The notes under the pieces: model-generated
Told to the model about the DNA's origin: nothing
The model's database searches: none
Seen by the model: the letters and a program-made list of their open reading frames with translations, nothing else
Translations under genes and position numbers: made by a program
Shown here: in pieces, positions 52,487 through 64,000 of the stretch
Position numbering within the stretch: the first letter of the stretch is position 1
How the letters are laid out: each line of letters starts with the position of its first letter
Assembly (NCBI GenBank): GCA_951804985.1
Contig: OX638136.1
Span: forward strand, 3,227,852 to 3,291,851
Length of the DNA stretch: 64,000 bases
Direction of reading: 5' to 3'
From: Dryomyza anilis
Lineage: Eukaryota > Arthropoda > Insecta > Diptera > Dryomyzidae

Positions 52487-53858
52487 GTCAGTTTTTTTTT
52501 TAAACCTATTATTACTGAAAAATTTGCTATTAATTTTTTAAAAATATATACAAAAAAAATTAAAATGATTCATTAAAACAAATTACAGCATTTATGAATT
52601 TATTAAATATTTAATTTATTTATTCATAAAATATGAAACAACGATTTAAAGCTTTTATAAAGTTATGTAATTGTATTCATAATATATAGAAAATACACAA
52701 AAAGTTTGGTATTCTGAATTTTGGTAAACGGCAGCAGTGAAATAACACGTATGGAACATTATTCATTTTTTATATTGAAGGCAATTTTTTAACTTAAATC
52801 GACTATTTTCAATAAAATTATTATTACTCAAAGTCTAAAAAGTTACCACTAGATTTCCTTTTTTTATTAAACTAAAACACGTAAAATGTAGATTTTTTTA
52901 ATATAAGTAATTCTAACTGTCGAAATTTTCTAATATTATTTTAATGAGTTTGTAATAACATTTTTGTATTATTGCACTTACAATTATCTTTAAAATCGTA
53001 TTATTAGTACATATTAAAATTCTGTACTCCTAGTCTAAAACACGTTCAATCCAAAAGTTGATGCACATCCCAATTTATTCAAGAAAATGTTTCGGATATC
53101 CCTTCCGAGTATTTTAAGATAAAAATAAATAAAAAGTCGTTGGTAGATTTTATAAAATATCCTGGTTTAATAATTTGTTTGATTTTTTGATTTATTTTTA
53201 ATTATAAATTGAATGTATTTTTTTTTTTGTTTGCTTAAACTATTAAGTTTTTCCATCATTATTGGTTCATAACAAAAGCGTTTAAATTGTTTTTTCAAAA
53301 ATAGTCTTTAATTATCTATAAAATTATCTATAAATTATCTATAATTATCTATAAAATGATATATCAGACTTATCTTTTCGGATATTTCGGAAAATTGCGA
53401 TTTATATTTTCATCTTCTTAACAAAAAAATTTAAAGATTGTCATAACTCAAAAAAGCGATTTTGAAGAAAACGCGTTTAAAATTTTCAATTGACTCTCAT
53501 CTTGAATATGAAATGTATGGGACCTTTGAAATGAAGAAAATGATATAACTGACAATTCTGCATTATGCATCATTAACTCAAAAATAACATTTTCGAGTTA
53601 TGACACTCTTGTAGTAAATGAGCGATATATATACATATATATGACAATTATTAAATCCGGAACATGGCCCAGGAACATTTTCTTTTGAATTGATTACAAT
53701 GTCTACAAAGATTTCATAAATGACGTCATACAGAGTTTTTCGTGCGCTAAAAATGTATGAACAGATTGTATCTTAATATGTTGCCTGCAATATACATTTG
53801 TTCCCTGTACGCACCAATACTTTTATAGCATTAAAAATTTGTATTTTTTTCATTTCAG

Positions 53859-54909
53859 TGGCTTTCTGCAGACCTATAACTTCCTGCGCAATACAAAGAA
53901 ATTGGCTGCAATACAATGAAATTCATTTGTACAAAATTCTCGGGAATTCTTCTACAGGTAATATTCATATATCATCGTTGTAGAAGTAAAACTAACCAAA
54001 TACATTTTTCCTAGTTTATGAATTTAGTTATGCCTTTTGAAATATTAACATGCTTACCATCTATCACATGTTTTTTCTTCATCGAACAGAAATTGTCAGA
54101 TATATTACACGGATATGGTTAAAAAATTATTATCTATGAATTAAAATGAATTGAAACCTTTACTTATATATTGGCACATTGATCTTTTCTTTTTTTTTTA
54201 GACTTCCGCAACTTATTAAGCGAATTGTTGTCATCATATTTGTCTGCAACATAATGGCAGCAGATACAACTTTCAGTTCCAATTCGAAGTATTTTACCAA
54301 ACTGTGGATTATGTCTACATGAATCCAATAGTACGCTGTATGCCTTATATATATACTTATATTTTGGGTAGCCTGACCCCTGAATTATTGTCTATGGGTT
54401 CGATGAAGTCAAATGTCCTGTGGTATGAGGCACTTATTTGCATTACCGCTAGTGGTTATACGATGTATTGGCATGAATTGGACCCTATAAAGTCCATATG
54501 CCTGAATATATTCGGACGACTCTTCCTGTCACTTGCCATTTGTTGGATGATTGTGGCCAGTTCGATGGGGCACAGCTGTTGTTGGACACGTTTATTGAAG
54601 GCAAATCCTTTTCGACATATCAACCGCTCGACGTACGCCATATATCTGCTGAATCCATTAATTATAACAATATTTGTCGGTCTCATGGAATCAAGTCAGC
54701 AATTGAATGGATTTTCGCTGTTGCGTTTATTGTAAACATTTCAATATCAATCTTTTTAAACAAATATTCTTCTTTTACATGTACTGTACTTCTGTGGCTT
54801 TTAAATTATAACTTATCTGTTGGCAATATTTATGTCAATGATCTTTGAATTTCCTTTCTGCAATTTGTCAAATTTTATAAGTAATTATGGTAAAAATAAA
54901 ATGGTTTAA
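53859..54909 (+). pseudogene. nrf-6-like pseudogene, U7
   Basis: Exons B 53859-53957 (TGA kept), C 54090-54117, D 54202-54732 (frame stop 54735), E 54781-54909. A 16-nt deletion near 54252 shifts the frame at the start of exon D, overlapping but not identical to the U2 deletion. An in-frame 12-nt TA-rich insertion near 54350 adds four codons. The acceptor before exon E is ACAT instead of ACAG. Confidence 0.75.
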
Positions 54910-57900
54910 ATGTAAAATGGGAATTGGAATGATGTTGTTTTAATAAAAGAAATGTAAAAATTACAGTACTAAATACGATTTTCCTCTTTCGAACTTATGT
55001 AAATGTATACTTGAATTCGAATTCTGCATATTTGGCATATAAATTATATAACTTCAAAACTCATCTGTAGATTTCGTTATTTTTATTACTAAATAAAAAA
55101 AAATATCAAGATATAGTTATGCATTATAAAATGTGTTCTATTGATTCACAAAACATTTGTAGAAATATTTAAACTTCGACAATTTTTGGAATCGGGAACC
55201 GATATAGTTATGATTTTTTATTATTTTTGACCACATTAATAGTGATCTGAATTAAGTTAGTGTAATTGAAGGATATCGTTTGCAGTTATTGACATAATTT
55301 AACAAAAAAAAGGCACAAAAGTATAAAATTATAAAAAAATGGTAATTTTTGGCATGTAATTTCACCTAATCCTGGAACGATATATTGTACCATATTGAAT
55401 ATGATTAGAAAAAAGGTACGAACTAAGGATATCGCTTGCATTATTTGGAATAAATTTACAAACAAATTAGAATAAAACTGGTAATTTTTGCCATGTAAAT
55501 TCTTCTAATCCGGGAACGATATCGGGATCATATATTTTTAACACATTGATATACATTAAACTTTGGATTTTTAGTCATATAAGTATAAAATATGTGAAAA
55601 TTGTTTCATTCTTTAACGGATACACCAACTATTCATCAATTTCACAATTTTAGGTATTTTTCGGCGATTATAAGATTTTTTTGAAAAAAAAAAATGTAAA
55701 TTGACAAGATATATAAATATGATCCGAAAAAAAGACAAAAATAATATTTTTTTAATTATCTTTATTGGTTCCAATGTTATTAAAAGTTTATTTCCGAAAA
55801 TATATAAAATTATGATCGATGTGCACGCCATCTCCCATATTAGCCGAAAATTTAAACGATAATGATTACTTGGTCATTTAAAGAAATCAATATTGGGATG
55901 TTTTATTACATTATATATTAATATTAAAAAATAAGTGAAATTGGACAAAAGGCACGTCCACCTTCCATGTTTACATTTAGCATTACTTAGGCATTTGATA
56001 AGAATAACAATTAAAATAAATATATTAATATTGATTTTAATATAAATATTAATAAATATAGAAAAATGTAAGATATTGAACAATAGATACGCCCACCACA
56101 TGTTTGTTCATTTTTGTAATATTTTATATTAAACTCGTTAATTCAATGAACATTGACTTCTTGAACGAATGTAGTAAATTTGAATAAGTCTTTTACGCAT
56201 TACAGTATTTGTACATTTACTAAGTAAGTATTACAAAATAAATTTGAATATTTAAATTAATTTTACAAACAAAATTTTAAAAATGATTTCTTGTTTCTTT
56301 TCCAGTTTCTTGCAGAGTTCGTAGAATATTTGATATACATTCATTCTTGAATTTTAAAAACTGTTTATAATTATCTGAATTTAATTCTCGCGAATTTATG
56401 AAATGATAAATTCATGTATATAAATGTTCTTGATTACACAGAAATAAAAAACTGTGTACATATAACAAAAATGTTAATCAATCCAATTAATTTTTAATTA
56501 AAACTCAGACGATATATAATTTTTAATTGTATTTTGTATTGAATTCAATATTCGTAATAATGAGACATTGTTAATTTAAGAAAAATTTTCAACGTTTATT
56601 GTTATAATGAAATTAAAGTTGTTATATATATTAAATGTTTTATTGAGAATTAATTAATAAATGAATTACAAACAACAACTAAAAATTTATTTCGATCGAC
56701 ACGAATAGAAATTTAGTAAATATTTAGTAAATCCAATTAAAAATTTTTTACATAAGAATCATTTTTAATTGAATTAAATATATTAAAGCCTAAATCTCCT
56801 TCGTCGATATCGGTTCACGAATTTGCAATTATAAATCGTTTTACATTTAATTCATTATTAATTGTATTAAATATATTCAGACTATTTTTATTTTCATACT
56901 TTTTTATATTCATGCCATCGAATTTGCAGAATCCGATAATGGTTAGATCGCTTTCAATATTCTGTGTATTACTACTAAATACCAATGGAACCTTTCTTTA
57001 TTAATTATAGACATCTGAAATAAAAAAAATCAAACCATTTTTATTACAGAATAAATAAAAATAAAAACTTATATTTAATTTGTATTAAAAAAAATACATC
57101 GAAAAAAAACAATAATACAATAAAAAATAATAGGAACATATTTTTTTTAGATTCAAATTTATTACATAATCAATACAAACAAAATGTTTAAAAAAAAACA
57201 ATTCACTTTCAAAAACTAAAAGCAAAAACAAAATAAATTATATTATAATTAAAATCGAAAAATTATTAAATAAATATTTTTATCGATATTTACCGATGAA
57301 GTAACACAGGAACACGAAGAATTTCCTGCCAAATATCAACATTTTTTTTAAATCATCCTATATGCTTTATTATATTGATATAGTTATAAGATATTTCTTT
57401 TTTCTTTAGAAGATAATTTGGTGGCAATTGTAAAGAGGTCAGTTTGGTATATAATAGCGAATTACACTTTAAAACTGTATTTCTTTAAAATCTAAGTTTT
57501 GAGATTTTACAGAATAGTTTTTAAAATCTTATTTATCATTTGTAACAGTTTTAGTTTGACGATTTGATAATTCATACTTAGTACTAATTCCCTTAAATTG
57601 AAAACTTGACTGTTTTCTCGGTTGGACTTGGTCTTTCATTCCTTCCTTCGACGTTTTACGATATTTTTTTTACAAAATTATCGTAGAATATTTTTTTCTA
57701 TTCCGGTTTAGACTCCAAAAATGTGAATGTGTATTGATATATGATATATTATTGGTACATGAGAAGCAAGACCTAGCATAAGTTTCTATTCAAAATTTTT
57801 TTTTTTCTATATTTTGTTTCAATAGTCCGTGGTAACGGTTTTACGCCGTTTCACTGCATGCTTTTATTGTTTTAAATATATTTGTTTAATTTAAAGAAGT

Positions 57901-58783
57901 GTCTGCTATAATTTGGAGGCAAGTTGTGGTCTTCTGTGGTGATTAACTCGAAAAACACGCGGTTTCAGGTTTTCATAAAATACATTTAGTGCGGATTTTT
58001 CATTTTGATTTCTAAATAATTTTGTGATCAAGAATTATATCACACATTATTAAAAAATAAAACAACTAATTAAGACTAATCTCAGGTCATCCGGTATAGA
58101 CGGAGCCAGGGCTCGTCCCTCGCCCTCTTTGTTCGACACCATAGCACATACGACAAAATTATACACTCAATTAGTAAAATATTGTAGCTCTGCATGTAAA
58201 ATATGCAAAAAAGTGATACCAGCAATCGTAATTATTCATATTCACATACGACAATCTTTTAATCAAGGTGACGATATGACATTCAGAAAATTGTCCTGAA
58301 TATTTTCTGCAAATATACAGATAAATGAAAGTTTGTTCAAAGGGGTAAGGATTGTATGGAATGTTCTAAATTTTATAAAATTTTAATGGCAGATTTACTG
58401 CATAGGCATATTTTTTAACTTACTTCACACCCTTTGTCTTTTTGAATGTCGATAAAATATATAATATTCATAATTTTACGGAATTATGCCTCAAACTTAA
58501 ATCAAAACGAGTAATGTATTTTTGAATATATTCGCATAACTTTTGATGGTAACTTTTTTAAATTTTATAATAATCATAAAAACCTATTTATATTGTTTTT
58601 AAATTGATCCAAAGTTTTATAAATATAATATTTATATAATACGTATAAAATATTCATATTTTATTTAAAATATTCCTGTTTTATAATAAGTATTTAAATA
58701 AAAATAAAAACATATTTAATTATGTATGTTTAAATTGATATTTACTCTAAAAAATATTTTAAAATTGAAACAATAAACATCTT

Positions 58784-59372
58784 TGGCCCGGTTTCACAGT
58801 GCACACTTAAGTGTCGATTTTTCCTCAAACTATACTTAAGTGTGAAAATAGTAAGTGCCCGATATCCTCCACTTAAGTTTCACTTAAGTGTGCTTTCTGT
58901 TAAGTGTATTTTCGCGGAGAATTGCATATTAACCAAAACAAAAGTGACTTCTATCATTTTTTCGCAGCCATAACTTATTTCGTTACCACTATTAAATGCC
59001 TTTGTACGCGAAATTCACTTTTTTTTTGCATAAAACACAATTCTCCGGATTTTTCGAACTAAGATATGTTTAAAATTGTAATACACCTGAATATGCAATT
59101 ATTTAAGTTATAAAAATTGCATTCACATTTCAATTTTTAATTTTTGCACTGCATTTGGACAAAAAAACGTAATTTGTATGACAGAAAATTGAATATAATT
59201 TTGTTTGTAAACAAAAACATTTGTCATAAATGTCGTGCTGCCATATTTTTAAAAATATATTTGTACGCATTTAAGTGGAGACTGTGAAACGCAAAAAAAC
59301 TTAAGTAGACAAAAAATCTTAAATGTTCCTCAACTCAAATTTTATTTAAGTGCTCACTGTGAAACCGGGCCT
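58784..59372. mobile_element. MITE, full-length (U7)
   Basis: About 589 bp. The first base of the left terminal repeat is T instead of A. It carries about 18 bases (GAATATAATTTTG region) that the U2 copy lacks but the right-only copies have. Confidence 0.8.
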
Positions 59373-59759
59373 CAGTGTTACAAATATTAGATATTGTTAA
59401 TATTAAGAAAATACATTGTGGAATTTTAGTAGAATGTTTTCCTTATTTTTAACGACGATTTTTTCTTTAATTTCAGAACATTATTTCTCGTGGTTTGCAG
59501 ACAAATTTATTATATATTTAAAATATTTATATAATTTTTGTACATTTTTTTGTTAGTTATAATTTATTAATTCATTTTTTAAAAATATTACAGAACATGC
59601 GCTCGAATTTCGAAGGTATCTGCAGGTGCCATGTGCTGATTCGAAATTAATTTAATGAAATTACATTCACGCTTCACGTAATTATTAACATCTTTTACAT
59701 TCAAAAATTAATTAAATCCATAAAATTTTAACCATTTCAAATATAGTTTTAAACCTTTG

Positions 59760-60017
59760 AAAGATCTACGCAAAGAATTCTCCAAATTTCTGCTCTACGA
59801 ATATGAGGATCCACGATTTAAGATAGGCATCGGACCGCTGTACGGTGGGTGATATAAATCCTTCGAGGAGGCGGAATCCTTTCAGGAGAATCATCGGCAG
59901 CAACGGCCGAAAGTTCGAACAATCATCAATCATGCTCACAGACGACAACTAGCCAAGGATTTATTTAAATTGTTTTTGCTGGGCATTGGAATGCATGTGG
60001 AGTTGGCAGAATCAGCG
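59760..60017 (+). pseudogene. Exon A, U8 copy
   Basis: Has the shared TGA and an intact GTGAGT donor. It reads VRTIINHA, intermediate between the U2 type and the U1/U7 type, and has an ACG-to-GCG change (T to A) after the TGA. Its normal downstream partner exons B and C are deleted in this unit. Confidence 0.55.
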
Positions 60018-60735
60018 GTGAGTTTTTTTTTAAACCTATTATTACTGAAAAATTTGCTATTAATTTTTTAAAAATATATACAAAAAAAATTAAAATGATT
60101 CATTAAAACAAATTACAGCATTTATGAATTTATTAAATATTTAATTTATTTATTCATAAAATATGAAACAACGATTTAAAGCTTTTATAAAGTTATGTAA
60201 TTTTACTTATAATATATAGAAAATACACAAAAAGTTTGGTATTCTGAATTTTGGTAAACGGCAGCAGTGAAATAATACGTATGGAACATTATACATTTTT
60301 TATATTGAAGGCAATTTTTATACTTAAATCGACTATTTTCAATAAAATTATTATTACTCAAAGTCTAAAAAGTTACCACTAGATTTCCTTTTTTTATTAA
60401 ACTAAAACACGTAAAATGTAGATTTTTTTTAATATAAGTAATTCTAACTGTCGAAATTTTCTATTATTTTAATGAGTTTGTAATAACATTTTTGTATTAT
60501 TGCACATACAATTATCTTCAAAATCGTATTATTAGTACATATTAAAATTCTGTACTCCTAGTCTAAAACACGTTCAATCCAAAAGTTGATGCACATCCCA
60601 ATTTATTCAAGAAAATGTTTCGGATATCCCTTCCGAGTATTTTAAGATAAAAATAAATAAAAAGTCGTTGGTAGATTTTATAAAATATCCTGGTTTAATA
60701 ATTTGTTTGATTTTTGATTTATTTTTAATTATAAA

Positions 60736-60975
60736 TTGAATCCATCAATTATAACAATATTTGTCGGTCTCATGGAATCAAGTCAGCAAGTGAATGGATT
60801 TTCGCTGTTGCGTTTATTGTAAACATTTCAATATCAATCTTTTTAAACAAATATTCTTCTTTTACATGTACTGTACTTCTGTGGCTTTGAAATTATAACT
60901 TATCTGTGGGCAATATTTATGTCACTGATCTTTGAATTTCCTTTCTGCAATTTGTCAAATTTTATACGTAATTAA
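60736..60975 (+). pseudogene. nrf-6-like pseudogene, U8, only 3' end left
   Basis: Only the last ~85 bases of exon D (60736-60822) and exon E (60868-60975) remain. The A-B intron is fused to exon D, with TGAAT at the junction present in both parents. The exon E acceptor is ACAT as in U7, and exon E ends early at a TAA because TAT became TAA. Confidence 0.8.
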
Positions 60976-63182
60976 GGTAAAAATAAAATGGTTTAAATGT
61001 AAAATGGGAATTGTTATGATGTTGTTTTAATAAAAGAAATGAAAAAATTACAGTACTAAATACGATTTTCCTCTTTCGAACTTATGTAAATGTATACTGG
61101 AATACGAATTCTGCATATTTGGCATATAAATTATATAACTTCAAAACTGATCTGTGGATTCGTTATTTTTGTTACTAACTAAAAAAAATTATCAAGATAT
61201 AGTTATGCATTATAAAATGTGTTCTATTGATTAACAAAACATTTGTAGAAATATTTAAACTTCGACAATTTTTGGAATCGGGAACCGATATAGTTATGAT
61301 TTTTTATTATTTTTGACCCCATTAATAGTGATCTGAATTAAGTTAGTGTAATTGAAGGATATCGTTTGCAGTTATGGACATAATTTAACAAAAAAAAGGC
61401 ACAAAAGTAAAAAATTGTAAAAAAATGGTAATTTTTGGCATGTAATTTCACCTAATCCTGGAACGATATATTGTACCATATTGAATATGATTAGAAAAAA
61501 AGGTACGAACTAAGGATATCGCTTACATTATTTGGAATAAATTTACAAACAAATTAGAATAAAACTGGTAATTTTTGCCATGTAAATTCTTCTAATCCGG
61601 GAACGATATCGGGATCATATATTTTTAACACATTGATATACATAAAACTTTGGATTTTTAGTCATATAAGTATAAAATATGTGAAAATGGTTTCATTCTT
61701 TAACGGATACACCAACTATTCATCAATTTCACAATTTGAGGTATTTTGCGGCGATTATAACATTTTTTTGAAAAAAAAAAATGTGAATTGGCAAGATATA
61801 TTAAATATGATCCGAAAAAAAGACAAAAATAATATTTTTTTAATTATCTTTATTGGTTCCAATGTTATTAAAAGTTTATTTCCGAAAATATATAAAATTA
61901 TGATCGATGTGCACGCCATCTCCCATATTAGCCGAAAATTTAAACGATAATGATTACTTGGTCATTTAAAGAAATCAATATTTGGATGTTTTATTACATT
62001 ATATATTAATATTAAAAAATAAGTGAAATTGGACAAAAGGCACGTCCACCTTCCATGTTTACATTTAGCATTACTTAGGCATTTGATAAGAATAACAATT
62101 AAAATAAATATATTAATATTGATTTTAATATAAATATTAATAAATATAGAAAAATGTAAGATATTGAACAATAGATACGCCCACCACATGTTTGTTCATT
62201 TTTGTAATATTTTATATTAAACTCGTTAATTCAATGAACATTGACTTCTTGAACGAATGTAGTAAATTTGAAGAAGTCTTTTACGCATTACAGTATTTGA
62301 ACATTTACTAAGTAAGTATTACAAAATAAATTAGAATATTTAAATTAATTTTACAAACAAAATTTTAAAAATGATTTCTTGTTTCTTTTCCAGTTTCTTG
62401 CAGAGTTCGTAGAATATTTGAAATACATTCATTCTTGAATTTTTAAAATTGTTTATAATTATCTGAATTTAATTCTCGCGAATTTATGAAATGATAAATT
62501 CATGTATATAAATGTTCTTGATTACACAGAAATAAAAAACTGTGTACATATAACAAAAATGTTAATCAATCCAATTAATTTTTAATTAAAACTCAGCCGA
62601 TATAACTTTTAATTGTATTTTGTATTGAATTCAATATTCGTAATAATGAGACATTGTTAATTTAAAAAAAATGTTCAACTTTTATTATTATAATGAAATT
62701 AATTATAATATTAAATGTTTTATTGAGAATTAATTTATCATTAATTAATAAATTAATTGCAAACAACTAAAAATTTATTTCGATCGACACGAATAGAAAT
62801 TTAGTAAATATTTAGTAAATCCAATTAAAATTTTTTTTACATCAAAATCATTTTTAATTGAATTAAATATATTAAAGCCTAAATCTCCTTCGTCGATATC
62901 GGTTCACGAATTTGCAATTATAAATCGTTTTACATTTAATTCATTATTAATTGTATTAAATATATTTTTATTTTCATACTTTTTTATATTCATGCCATCG
63001 AATTTGCAGAATCCGATAATGGTTAGATCGCTTTCAATATTCTGTGTATTACTACTAAATACCAATGGAACCTTTCTTTATTAACTATAGACATCTGAAA
63101 TATAAAAAAATAAAACCATTTTTAAACCATTTTATTACAGAATATATAAAAATTAAAACTTATATTTAATTTGTATTAAAAA

Positions 63183-63824
63183 CGAGTTAGTAAGGTTAGA
63201 TCACATGGGAAATTTTAAAGTAGGTGTAATTATGATAGTTAGGATTATCAAAATTATAGTCGGTACAAGCCGACTATAAATACCCTACACATATGTGTGG
63301 TTACAATTCAAAGTGATATATAGGTCACCAGGGTATACGAATCCTGAAAATAACTACAAACATTCAATCGCTGAAGAATTTCCATTCATTTGATACCCAT
63401 ATTTACAAATGGGTAGGTGTACCGAATTTCGATTTTTTTTTGTGAACCACAAGTCTTTTCGCCGGTTAAAATTATTATCATGTATTTGAGCATGAGTCAA
63501 TATATATTTTACCAAAAAAAAAGTTTACCTAAGCACGTATACATAAAAATTGATCTTTATATGTACATTTTATATGAGGTATTTGAACATAAGTGGTCCG
63601 ATCATAGGTCACAATGGACCGATCTCGCCAATTTCGCACATGCAGCGTAGGTATATTAGTAATCTAAGTTATAAGTTTTATTTATCTAGCTCTTCAACTT
63701 TAAAAGTAGTAGGGATTATATATATATAATATATATACTTTTCCTTACCGGAGATGCTTCCTTCTGGGTGTTACAAACGGCGTACCAAACTGAATATACC
63801 CTTTCACTCTTAGTGTAGGGTATA
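63183..63824 (+). mobile_element. mini-me/DINE-1-like element, subfamily B (U8)
   Basis: Starts CGAGTTAGTAAGG and ends GTGTAGGGTATA. The GTCY tract is gone and a TATATATATATAATATATATAC-like tract takes its place near 63717-63739. It sits about 80 bp downstream of the site used in U1 and U2. Confidence 0.7.
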
Positions 63825-64000
63825 AAAATACATCGAAAAAAACAAAAATACAATAAAAAATTGTAGGAACATATTTTTTTAAGATTCTGATTTATTACAA
63901 AATCAATACAAACAAAATGTAAATAAAAAACAATTAAATTTCAAAAACTAAAAGCAAAAACAAAATAAATTATATTATAATTAAAATCGAAAAATTATTA

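Larger units (their letters stand above)
52232..59759 (+). repeat. Array unit U7
   Basis: Exon A 52232-52486, intron-like DNA 52487-53858, exons B-E 53859-54909, dimer (about 55269-55520), AT-rich spacer with no gene and no mini-me element (55530-58780), and a full-length MITE (58784-59372). This unit has the most splice-site and stop damage (see its exon entries). Confidence 0.9.
1..64000 (+). repeat. Head-to-tail array of eight nrf-6-like pseudogene units
   Basis: The same block order (exon A, intron, exons B-C-D-E, spacer) recurs eight times on the + strand. Each start is marked by the same exon A sequence at 8067, 18955, 26318, 39331, 44757, 52232 and 59760, and U1 begins inside exon A. 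Unit lengths are about 10.9, 7.4, 13.0 (6.6 without the retrotransposon), 5.4, 7.5 and 7.5 kb. The differences come from transposon insertions, a segment duplication and deletions. Seen directly: near-identity of long stretches between units. Inferred: growth by unequal crossing-over. The array runs off both ends of the window. Confidence 0.95.
59760..64000 (+). repeat. Array unit U8 (3' truncated by the window)
   Basis: Exon A 59760-60017, about 720 bases of the usual intron-like DNA, then a deletion joining the intron directly to the last ~85 bases of exon D near 60740. Exon E, the dimer (about 61355-61610) and AT-rich spacer follow, then a mini-me B element (63183-63824) and the first bases of the next spacer block. 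No intact gene. Confidence 0.9.

Overview
The window looks like fly (Diptera) nuclear DNA. It is very AT-rich and the recognisable introns are short. It carries mini-me/DINE-1-like elements with the typical GTCY microsatellite, a BEL/Pao retrotransposon, and exons of an nrf-6-like (nose resistant to fluoxetine) acyltransferase-3 gene, a family much expanded in insects. No intact host gene is visible.

Almost all 64 kb is one head-to-tail array of eight units on the + strand: U1 1-8066 (5' truncated), U2 8067-18954, U3 18955-26317, U4 26318-39330, U5 39331-44756, U6 44757-52231, U7 52232-59759, U8 59760-64000 (3' truncated). A full unit holds an unrecognised exon-like block (exon A), a ~1.3-kb intron-like stretch, then four pieces of an nrf-6-like gene: exon B (around GFLQTYNFLRN), a 28-nt exon C, exon D (~180 residues) and exon E (ends near FEFPFCNLSNF). 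About 2.5-8 kb of AT-rich spacer follows. Every exon A copy has the same in-frame TGA, and exon B has one in all seven copies except U4, where a 20-nt deletion removes it. The simplest reading is a pseudogene inactivated before it was amplified.

The units differ by insertions and deletions that record the array's history. U3 and U4 share a deletion into exon D. U8 has lost exons B to most of D. U5/U6 arose by a recent ~5.4-kb tandem duplication. A MITE with an 18-bp terminal inverted repeat exists as full, left-only and right-only forms in the order L-F-R-R-R-L-F. Nine mini-me/DINE-1-like copies of two related subfamilies (called A and B here) sit in the spacers.

The one clear coding element is a 6.4-kb BEL/Pao retrotransposon at 28514-34941, inserted in exon E of U4. 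It has ~475-bp LTRs differing by one T, a 5-bp target duplication (ATGTC), a primer site matching tRNA-Phe, and gag, protease, RT, RNase H and integrase split by four single-base-type frameshifts. No tRNA, rRNA or CRISPR was seen.
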